Assembly (NCBI RefSeq): GCF_002794255.1
Contig: NZ_PGGW01000066.1
Span: forward strand, 62,001-126,000
Direction of reading: 5' to 3'
Origin: Streptomyces carminius
Lineage (GTDB): Bacteria; Actinomycetota; Actinomycetes; Streptomycetales; Streptomycetaceae
Length of the DNA stretch: 64,000 nt
The notes under the pieces were generated by a model. It did no database searches, was not told the DNA's origin, and saw nothing but the letters and a program-made list of their open reading frames with translations. Below, piece by piece: positions 58,627 to 64,000 of the stretch (position 1 is its first letter; the number at the start of each line of letters is the position of its first letter). The translations under genes and the position numbers were made by a program.

Positions 58627-59273
58627 CCCCGCACGCACCACCGCGGCAGCCCGTCCAGGCACCCGCCTGGCAGATCCAGTCGCTGCTGCTGGCCTACCCC
58701 GACGATCAGCTGCCCGAGCACGCCCGGCTGGCCCGGCAGGCCGCCGCGGCCCTTCCCGAGCCGGTCGCCGCGCCCCTGCGCCGGTTCCTCGACGAGGCCG
58801 AGGCCATCGGCCCCGAGGAGCTGGCCGAGCGGTACGTGGCGGTCTTCGACCACCGCCGGCGCTGCTGCCCGTACCTGACCTACTACACCCACGGCGACAC
58901 CCGTAAGCGCGGCATGGCCCTGCTGCGGGTGAAGCAGGCCTACGCCGCCGCCGGGCTGCGCCCGAGCGACGACGAACTGCCCGACCACCTGGCCGTCGTC
59001 CTGGAGTTCGCCGCCGCCGAACCCGAGGCCGGCCGGAAGCTGCTGCTGGAGTACCGCGCCGGGGTGGAACTGCTGCGGCTGGCCCTGCACGACGCCGGGG
59101 CGCCCTGGGCGCACGTCCTGGAATCGGTGTCGGCGACCCTGCCGCCGCTGGCCGGCGACGAGCGGACGGCCGTCGCCCGGCTCGCCGCCGAGGGGCCACC
59201 GGAGGAAGAGGTGGGCCTGACCCCCTACGCACCGTCCCAGTACACGCCCGACACGGTGGGAGGCCGCAGATGA
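58623..59273 (+). CDS. narJ: Nitrate reductase chaperone NarJ
   Basis: 216 residues of the TorD/NarJ helical chaperone fold: WQIQSLLLAYPDDQLPEHAR, ERYVAVFDHRRRCCPYLTYY, HGDTRKRGMALLRVKQAYAA, LPDHLAVVLEFAA. It inserts the molybdenum cofactor and holds NarGH before membrane assembly. ATGA overlaps at both ends (with narH and narI). Confidence 0.93.
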   Translation: MTPHAPPRQPVQAPAWQIQSLLLAYPDDQLPEHARLARQAAAALPEPVAAPLRRFLDEAEAIGPEELAERYVAVFDHRRRCCPYLTYYTHGDTRKRGMALLRVKQAYAAAGLRPSDDELPDHLAVVLEFAAAEPEAGRKLLLEYRAGVELLRLALHDAGAPWAHVLESVSATLPPLAGDERTAVARLAAEGPPEEEVGLTPYAPSQYTPDTVGGRR

Positions 59274-60112
59274 CGACCCCGGCAACCCCGGCAGCCCCGG
59301 CACCGCACATGCCGGTGGCGCCGGAGACGGCCCCGCTCCAGTACGCCGCGGACGCCGTAAACGCCGTAAACGCCGTAAACACAGCCGGCGGGCTGGACGT
59401 CCTGCTGTGGGTGATCGTCCCCTACGTGGCGCTGGTGCTGTTCGTCGGCGGGCACGTCTGGCGCTACCGCTACGACAAGTTCGGCTGGACCACCCGCTCC
59501 TCCCAGCTCTACGAGAAGCGCCTGCTGCGCATCGGCAGCCCGCTGTTCCACTTCGGCATCCTGGTGGTGCTGATCGGCCACGTCGTCGGCCTGCTCATCC
59601 CCAACAGCTGGACCGAGGCCGCCGGGATCACCGAGCACACCTACCACGTCTCCGCCGTCGTCATGGGCACCGTCGCGGGCGTGTGCACGCTCGGCGGGCT
59701 GGCCATCCTGATCTACCGGCGCCGCACCGTCGGCCCGGTCTTCAGCGCCACCACCCGCAACGACAAGCTGATGTACCTCATGCTCACCCTCGCCCTGGTG
59801 CTGGGACTGGCGGCGACGGTGGCGGCCAACGTCGTCGACGAGGGGTACGACTACCGGACCACCATCTCCCCCTGGTTCCGGTCGATCTTCTACTTCCAGC
59901 CCGACCCCGAGCTGATGGTCGGCGTGCCGATCCTCTTCCAGCTCCACGCGCTCAGCGCGTTCGCGCTGTTCGCCGTGTGGCCCTTCACCCGGCTGGTGCA
60001 CATGCTCACCGCGCCGCTGGGGTACCTCACCCGTCCCTACATCGTCTACCGCAGCCGGGACACCCAGCTGGGCTCCCGGGCCCCCCGGCGCGGATGGGAG
60101 CGTGTCCGATGA
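59270..60112 (+). CDS. narI: Nitrate reductase gamma subunit NarI
   Basis: 280 residues, five TM helices. The haem-b His ligands lie in RIGSPLFHFGILVVLIGHVV and FQLHALSAFALFAVWPFTRL then VHMLTAPLGYL; DEGYDYRTTISPWFRSIFYF is the conserved periplasmic loop. It takes electrons from menaquinol. The N-terminal 40 residues include an AVNAVNAVN repeat encoded by three copies of a 9-bp unit. ATGA overlap with the next gene. Confidence 0.94.
   Translation: MTTPATPAAPAPHMPVAPETAPLQYAADAVNAVNAVNTAGGLDVLLWVIVPYVALVLFVGGHVWRYRYDKFGWTTRSSQLYEKRLLRIGSPLFHFGILVVLIGHVVGLLIPNSWTEAAGITEHTYHVSAVVMGTVAGVCTLGGLAILIYRRRTVGPVFSATTRNDKLMYLMLTLALVLGLAATVAANVVDEGYDYRTTISPWFRSIFYFQPDPELMVGVPILFQLHALSAFALFAVWPFTRLVHMLTAPLGYLTRPYIVYRSRDTQLGSRAPRRGWERVR
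59354..59380 (+). repeat. Triplicated 9-bp repeat in narI
   Basis: Three exact tandem copies of GCCGTAAAC, encoding Ala-Val-Asn repeats in the non-conserved N-terminus of NarI. Slippage-prone. Confidence 0.85.
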
Positions 60113-60486
60113 CCGACCGAGCCCCGCACGAGACCCGCGACCCCCACCCGGCCGGCCAGACCACCGGGCTGCGGGTGGTGGGCAAGGAACTGCTGGTCCA
60201 GGCCGCCTCGGCGGCCTCGGGGCGGGCGGCGCGGACCGCCGTCGCCGTCCCCGGCCTGCGGGCCACCCTCATCGCCCTGGTCGGCGGGCGCGAGCTGGCC
60301 GAGCACCGGGCGCCGGGGGCGGCCACCCTCCAGTGCCTGGCCGGCCGGGTCACCCTGAGCACCGACGAGCGCTCCTGGGTGCTGGACCCGGACGAACTCG
60401 TCGACATCCCCGACCGGCTGCACCGGCTGACCGCGGAGACCGACGCGCTGGTGCTGCTCACCGTCCGGCTGGACCGGCCGGACTGA
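60109..60486 (+). CDS. Cupin-domain protein, fifth gene of the nar operon
   Basis: 125 residues. GGRELAEHRAPGAATLQCLA then GRVTLSTDERSWVLDPDELV and LVDIPDRLHRLTAETDALVL form a small cupin barrel with few of the usual metal ligands (His in AEHRAP, His in RLHRLT). The ATG overlaps the narI stop (ATGA), so it is co-translated with the reductase. Its function is unknown; a redox, nitrite or haem-related sensing role is possible by context only. Confidence 0.82.
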   Translation: MTDRAPHETRDPHPAGQTTGLRVVGKELLVQAASAASGRAARTAVAVPGLRATLIALVGGRELAEHRAPGAATLQCLAGRVTLSTDERSWVLDPDELVDIPDRLHRLTAETDALVLLTVRLDRPD

Positions 60487-60506
60487 CCGTACGCGGACCC
60501 GCGCAC

Positions 60507-60544
60507 GACGGCGGGCGGCCGGGTCTCCCCGGCCGCCCGCCGTC
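60507..60544 (+). terminator. Hairpin terminator after the nar operon
   Basis: 17-bp perfect inverted repeat (60507-60523 with 60528-60544), 4-nt loop, 20 bp past the last stop. Confidence 0.75.
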
Positions 60545-60584
60545 CGCGTGTCCGGCGGCCGCCTGCCGGGACGCACCCGCACCG

Positions 60585-60644
60585 CGTGCACCATGCGTGG
60601 GGAGCCGTGTCCCCGGGGACACGGCTCCCCACGCATGGTGCACG
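60585..60644. repeat. Perfect 60-bp palindrome between convergent genes
   Basis: Bases 60585-60614 are the exact reverse complement of 60615-60644, with no spacer. It lies between the nar operon and the convergent VKOR gene, 40 bp after the operon's own hairpin. Probable bidirectional terminator, but the length and absence of a loop are extreme. Confidence 0.9.
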
Positions 60645-60675
60645 GCCGGTCTGGTCCCGGCAGGCGCCGGGGGCG

Positions 60676-61335
60676 TCACACCAGGCTGCTCCAGTAGTCC
60701 CAGAAGCGGGTGAGCACCAGCAGTACGAGTACCGCGTACCAGGTGCCCAGGAGCACACCGCGCAGCTCGACCGCGCCGCGCAGGAGCCCCCGCGCGCGCG
60801 GCGGCACCGGGACGACGCCGCGCTCCAGGTTGTGCAACGTCACGTACCAGAAGAGCGCGATGGTCACGACCCACACCACCGCGCAGTACGGGCAGATCCG
60901 GCCCATCTCGTAGAGGGACTGCTGGAACAGCCAGTGCACCAGCACGACGGCGGCCAGCGCCCCGGCGTTCAGCCCGAGCCACAGCAGCCGGTGCAGTCGG
61001 GCCCCGGCGAGCACGGCCGCCCCCAGCGCGGCGACGGCCGCGAAGCCCCCCAGGCCCAGCAGCATGTTGGGGAAGTCCAGCAGGCTGCCCTGCCAGCTCG
61101 ACAGCACGCTGCCGCAGCCGACGACCGGGCTGATGTCGCACGACGGCTGGTACGAGGGGTCCCCCAGCACCCGCCAGTCGTCGACGGTGAGCCGGAGGGA
61201 GGCGAGCCAGCCGACGGCGCCGGCCACCAGCATGACCACGCCCGTCGACCGGCTCGCCCCGACGGGGGAGTGGGGCGGGCCGACGGAACGGGCGGAACGG
61301 GGGGCGGTGCGGGCGGCGGTGTCTGCCACGGCCAC
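60676..61335 (-). CDS. VKOR-family membrane thiol oxidoreductase
   Basis: 219 residues, about five TM helices. Paired redox cysteines: PSCDISPVVGCGSVLSSW (loop Cys) and EMGRICPYCAVVWVVTIALF (CPYC active site). The Ser/Trp-containing SSWQGSLLDFPNMLLGLGGF follows the family. Bacterial VKOR re-oxidises extracytoplasmic disulfide-forming proteins using quinone. GTG 61335 has AAGGGAG about 8 nt upstream. It is convergent with the nar operon. Confidence 0.9.
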   Translation of the reverse strand: MAVADTAARTAPRSARSVGPPHSPVGASRSTGVVMLVAGAVGWLASLRLTVDDWRVLGDPSYQPSCDISPVVGCGSVLSSWQGSLLDFPNMLLGLGGFAAVAALGAAVLAGARLHRLLWLGLNAGALAAVVLVHWLFQQSLYEMGRICPYCAVVWVVTIALFWYVTLHNLERGVVPVPPRARGLLRGAVELRGVLLGTWYAVLVLLVLTRFWDYWSSLV

Positions 61336-61418
61336 GGTGGTGCTCCCTTCTGTGCGCCCTCGCGCGCGAACGACGCGGGAGACCCCTGGCGCCCGGCTCC
61401 CGCGGGTCGGGCCGCCGC

Positions 61419-61868
61419 TCAGGTGGCCGCGGGGTGCCCGGCCCCGGCCCGGACGCCCTGCAGCATCCGCCCGGTGACCAGTTCGGGCTCGATCCGCAGG
61501 AAGACCCCGTCCTCGACCGGCGCCCAGGAGGGCGGGCCGGAACGGCCGAGCCGCGCGGCCTCGGCGGGGTCGGACACCTGGGCGGCGCGGCCGGTCACGA
61601 CCACGCTCCACCCGGTGCGCGCCGCCGCGTCGAAGGAGTCCGCCTCGAAGGCGACGACGCTGCCCTCCACCGCCCGGGCCAGCCGGGACAGGGCGGAGGT
61701 GTACACGACCACCGCATCGTCGTGGTCCAGGAAGAAGTTGACTGGGAGGACGGCGGGAAGCGCGTTCTCGGTGTAGACGACGCGGCCCAGCGGAACCAGC
61801 GCCAGCAGGCGCAGGCACTCCGGCCGGTCGAGTTCGCGGAAGCCGTCGTTTCGGTGCATGTCCCCCAT
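61419..61868 (-). CDS. Pyridoxamine-5'-phosphate-oxidase-like flavin protein
   Basis: 149 residues: ECLRLLALVPLGRVVYTENA then LPAVLPVNFFLDHDDAVVVY, SVVAFEADSFDAAARTGWSV, VVVTGRAAQV. This split-barrel fold occurs in many DosR/OsdR-regulated actinobacterial proteins, binding FMN, F420 or haem. The start is uncertain (ATG 61868 or 61859; no strong ribosome-binding site). A perfect DosR-like palindrome lies 25 bp upstream, so it is probably hypoxia-induced. Confidence 0.85.
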   Translation of the reverse strand: MGDMHRNDGFRELDRPECLRLLALVPLGRVVYTENALPAVLPVNFFLDHDDAVVVYTSALSRLARAVEGSVVAFEADSFDAAARTGWSVVVTGRAAQVSDPAEAARLGRSGPPSWAPVEDGVFLRIEPELVTGRMLQGVRAGAGHPAAT

Positions 61869-61892
61869 GGTGGGGAGGCCGTCCGGGGCGGC

Positions 61893-61915
61893 GGTAGGGC
61901 CGTATGGGCCCTACC
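61893..61915. promoter_or_regulatory. Perfect palindrome (DosR/OsdR-like box) upstream of the PNPOx-like gene
   Basis: GGTAGGGCC-GTATG-GGCCCTACC, 9-bp perfect arms, 25 bp before ATG 61868. It contains the 15-mer GGGCCGTATGGGCCC, which fits the same pattern as the narK box. Confidence 0.7.
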
Positions 61916-61943
61916 GGCCGGGACCGGAACGCCCCGGAAACGG

Positions 61944-61976
61944 CCGCCGCCGTCCCGGACGGGAGGACGGCGGCGG
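61944..61976 (-). terminator. Hairpin terminator after the response regulator gene
   Basis: 12-bp perfect inverted repeat (61944-61955 with 61965-61976), 9-nt loop, just past the stop at 61986. Confidence 0.65.
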
Positions 61977-61985
61977 GCGGCGGAC

Positions 61986-62729
61986 TCAGCGCGAGTGGCG
62001 CGCGCCGGGGGAGTGGCCGGAGGGCGGGCCGGACGGCGTACCGGGGGCCGGAACGGTCTGGGTGGCGATGACGGCGGCCTGCACCCGGCGCTCCACACCG
62101 AGCTTGGCCAGCAGCCGGGAGATGTTGTTCTTGACCGTCTTCTCCGACAGGTACAGCTGCTGGCCGATCTGCCGGTTCGTCTTCCCCTCCCCGATCAGGG
62201 CCAGTATGTCCCGCTCACGGGGGGTCAGCGAGGCCAGCGCGGCGTTCTCCGGCTCCTCGGGCTCCTCCTGGGTGTCCTGCACCCGCAGGCTGTTCATCAG
62301 CCGGGCGGTGGTGGCCGGGTCGAGCATGGACTGCCCGGAGGCGACGGTGCGGACGGCGGCCACCAGGTCCGAACCCCTGATCTGCTTGAGGACGTAACCC
62401 GACGCCCCGGCCATGATCGCGTCCAGCAGGGCGTCGTCGTCGTCGAACGAGGTGAGCATCAGGCAGGTCAGCTCGGGCATCCGCGAGCGCAGCTCCCGGC
62501 AGACGCTGATGCCGTCGCCGTCCGGCAGCCGCACGTCCAGGACGGCGACGTGCGGGCGCAGGGCGGGCCCCCGGGTGAGGGCCTGCTCGGCCGTACCGGC
62601 CTCGCCGACCACCTCGATGTCGGGCTCGGCGTCCAGCAGGTCGTGCACGCCGCGCCGTACCACCTCGTGGTCGTCGAGGAGGAACACCCGGATCGGGGAC
62701 TGGGAGGAGAACTGCTGGGCCTGGGTCAT
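61986..62729 (-). CDS. NarL/FixJ response regulator, DevR/OsdR-like
   Basis: 247 residues. Receiver: VFLLDDHEVVRRGVHDLLDA, AVLDVRLPDGDGISVCREL (phospho-Asp), GYVLKQIRGSDLVAAV (Lys). Output LuxR-type HTH: LTPRERDILALIGEGKTNRQ then IGQQLYLSEKTVKNNISRLL. This is the DevR/DosR layout. Its surroundings (PNPOx-like, CBS, nar genes) match the hypoxia-response islands controlled by this class. GAAGGATCC precedes ATG 62729. The cognate kinase is not in the window. Confidence 0.88.
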   Translation of the reverse strand: MTQAQQFSSQSPIRVFLLDDHEVVRRGVHDLLDAEPDIEVVGEAGTAEQALTRGPALRPHVAVLDVRLPDGDGISVCRELRSRMPELTCLMLTSFDDDDALLDAIMAGASGYVLKQIRGSDLVAAVRTVASGQSMLDPATTARLMNSLRVQDTQEEPEEPENAALASLTPRERDILALIGEGKTNRQIGQQLYLSEKTVKNNISRLLAKLGVERRVQAAVIATQTVPAPGTPSGPPSGHSPGARHSR

Positions 62730-62893
62730 ACGGATCCTTCGCACGTCGGTCGGGGACCGGCCAGGGGTACGGTCCCCCGCCCTCCGATCCTGCCCCCGCG
62801 GACCCGTCCGGCGCCAGGGGCGCACGGGTCCGCCGTGCGGACCGGCATGACGGACCAGTATGGCGGATCAGTGTGACGGACCGGTGCGGCGGG

Positions 62894-63628
62894 TCAGAAC
62901 ATCGGCCCCACCACCGGCGGCAGGTGCCGGTCCGCGACGGGGGGCCGGTCGAGGTCGAAGGTGACGTCCACGACCCCCTCGACCGCACGGGCCAGCCGGG
63001 CGGCCACCGGGACCAGGGAGGTGTCGCGGATGCGGCCGCCGAAGACGACCACCCCGTCCGCCACGCTCACCACCACGGGACCGTCCTGGCCGGCCTCGGC
63101 CGGGAACAGGGGGTCGAGCACCTCCCGGCGCACCTCGGCGGCGATGTCCTCGTCCGGCCGCAGGAAGACCTTGAGCAGGTCGCCGCGGCTGACCACGCCG
63201 ACCAGCAGCCCCTGGAGATCGACCACGGGCAGCCGCTTGACGCGCCCGCGCGCCATGATCCTGGCCGCCTCGGCGAGAGTGGCGCGGGCGTGGACGCAGA
63301 CGGCGGGCGAGGTCATCAGCTCACCCGCCGTCACGGCGCCCACCCTGGCCAGCTCCGCCGGACGGCGCAGCGCCTCCAGCCGGCTGGGCTGGGCGCCGCG
63401 GTACTCCTCCTTGGGCAGCAGGTCGGCCTCGGAGACCACGCCGACGACCCGGCCCTCGCCGTCCAGGACCGGCAGGGCGCTGATCCGCCACTGCTCCAGG
63501 GTCGCCACGATCTGCTTGAAGGGAGCGTCCCGGCCGATGGCGACGACGGTGTGGGTCATCACGTCGCTGACGATGTAGGGGGCGCGCGGGGTGCCGTCGG
63601 TGCCGTCGGTGGTGTCGGTGGTGTTCAT
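62894..63628 (-). CDS. CBS-pair protein with C-terminal BON domain
   Basis: 244 residues. CBS1: VSDVMTHTVVAIGRDAPFKQ then ISALPVLDGEGRVVGVVSEA. CBS2: AGELMTSPAVCVHARATLAE then VKRLPVVDLQGLLVGVVSRG. The C-terminal BON-like part (RREVLDPLFPAEAGQDGPVV; GVVVFGGRIRDTSLVPVAAR) follows. CBS-BON proteins are frequent DosR-regulon members and bind adenine nucleotides. It starts with a Thr/Asp-rich stretch. The ribosome-binding site is weak. Confidence 0.9.
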   Translation of the reverse strand: MNTTDTTDGTDGTPRAPYIVSDVMTHTVVAIGRDAPFKQIVATLEQWRISALPVLDGEGRVVGVVSEADLLPKEEYRGAQPSRLEALRRPAELARVGAVTAGELMTSPAVCVHARATLAEAARIMARGRVKRLPVVDLQGLLVGVVSRGDLLKVFLRPDEDIAAEVRREVLDPLFPAEAGQDGPVVVSVADGVVVFGGRIRDTSLVPVAARLARAVEGVVDVTFDLDRPPVADRHLPPVVGPMF

Positions 63629-63706
63629 GGTGTCTGCTTTCTCGGTGTTCTCCGTGGTTTCGCCGGACGCGCCCGGCCGGCGGCGGTTCCGGGTGTCCGG
63701 TGCGCC

Positions 63707-64000
63707 TCAGGGGCGCGGGCCGCTGCCGTACGGCCCGTACAGATCCAGCAGCCGGGTGCGGGCGCTCTGCAGCCGGTGCCCGACGATCTCGGCGACCCGC
63801 AGGAAGACCGCGCGGCCCAGCACCGGATCGGCCTCGCACAGCTCGCGTACCCGGGCGGCGTCGAACTCCACCGCCCGCACCGGACTGAGCGTCTCGGCGC
63901 CCAGGTGCCAGGTGCGGGGCGGGAAGAGCCACGACCAGCCCAGCAGGTCACCGGGGTGGAGGGTCTCCACGGCGGCGGCTCGGCGGCCGGGGACATGCAG
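63707..64000 (-). CDS. Cyclic-nucleotide-binding-domain protein (cut by window edge)
   Basis: The C-terminal 97 residues are visible: ETLHPGDLLGWSWLFPPRTW is the phosphate-binding cassette region of a Crp/Fnr-like cNMP domain, followed by SPVRAVEFDAARVRELCEAD and FLRVAEIVGHRLQSARTRLL. The gene ends about 40 residues after the cassette with no HTH, so it is a stand-alone cNMP-binding protein rather than a full Crp. The N-terminus is outside the window. Confidence 0.82.
   Translation of the reverse strand: MHVPGRRAAAVETLHPGDLLGWSWLFPPRTWHLGAETLSPVRAVEFDAARVRELCEADPVLGRAVFLRVAEIVGHRLQSARTRLLDLYGPYGSGPRP

Overview
This is a GC-rich chromosomal segment, most likely from a Streptomyces or a close relative. 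The grounds are the very high GC content, short intergenic gaps, frequent ATGA/GTGA gene overlaps and many GTG starts. Typical Streptomyces families are also present: DUF397/DUF5753 regulators with an RsbW-like partner, an ECF41-type sigma factor, an AraC/LacI/TetR-rich regulator set, and a second, incomplete nuo cluster. No tRNA, rRNA or CRISPR array was seen. Both window edges cut a gene: a PucR-like regulator at the left and a cyclic-nucleotide-binding protein at the right.

Layout. 1-8.7 kb: PucR-like regulator (partial), EndoQ-like nuclease, SugE/Gdx-type exporter, a paired luciferase-like monooxygenase and FMN reductase, AraC + VOC pair, glutathionyl-hydroquinone-reductase-like protein, two tiny overlapping zinc-ribbon ORFs, one unknown gene. 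8.7-12.1 kb: a three-gene signalling operon on the minus strand (receiver-PP2C phosphatase, CHASE3-type histidine kinase, Rcp1-like receiver) joined by 4-bp GTGA overlaps. 12.2-18.4 kb: aac(2')-I aminoglycoside acetyltransferase and a zone of decay: a ceramidase remnant, a broken tetR facing an intact flavin monooxygenase across an intact palindrome, a duplicated lacI tail and an IS110-type fragment. 18.5-27.1 kb: a nuoA-(B/D-like)-H-J-K-L-M-N cluster without NADH or Fe-S modules; two subunits carry long His-rich tracts. It is followed by a DUF89-type protein and a DUF4157 protein.

29-37.6 kb: epimerase, VOC protein, orphan TOPRIM protein, CmtR-like ArsR + CDF metal exporter, a VapBC45-type toxin-antitoxin pair whose toxin looks frameshifted, and a Scr/WhiJ-type module (XRE-DUF5753, two near-identical DUF397 genes, RsbW-like ATPase). 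37.7-49.5 kb: FAD oxidoreductase + ECF41 sigma factor, DinB and DUF1707 proteins, a secreted pectate lyase beside a 1199-residue LacI-like/pseudo-kinase/receiver/AraC regulator, a copper-storage protein, a secreted phospholipase-D-like protein, and a divergent methionine aminopeptidase/XRE pair. 49.5-51 kb: three gene remnants (SDR, multicopper oxidase, DUF2249). 51-64 kb: a nitrate-respiration and hypoxia island (narK, hemerythrin, narGHJI + cupin, VKOR, PNPOx-like, a DevR/OsdR-like response regulator, CBS-BON protein, cNMP-binding protein).

How the parts fit. The right end reads as one physiological unit: nitrate uptake (NarK), respiratory nitrate reduction (NarGHI with chaperone NarJ), an O2/NO/iron-type sensor (hemerythrin) and a DosR-class response regulator. 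GGGNC...GGNCCC palindromes upstream of narK and of the PNPOx-like gene are its likely binding sites. Recurrent architectural features are (i) at least six genes, mostly regulators, with a -10 hexamer 6-7 nt before the start codon, implying leaderless mRNAs, and (ii) many perfect or near-perfect palindromes at promoters and convergent gene ends, including one perfect 60-bp palindrome. The most unusual protein is the pectate-lyase-adjacent hybrid regulator, built on a two-component scaffold in which every phosphotransfer residue I can locate has been replaced.
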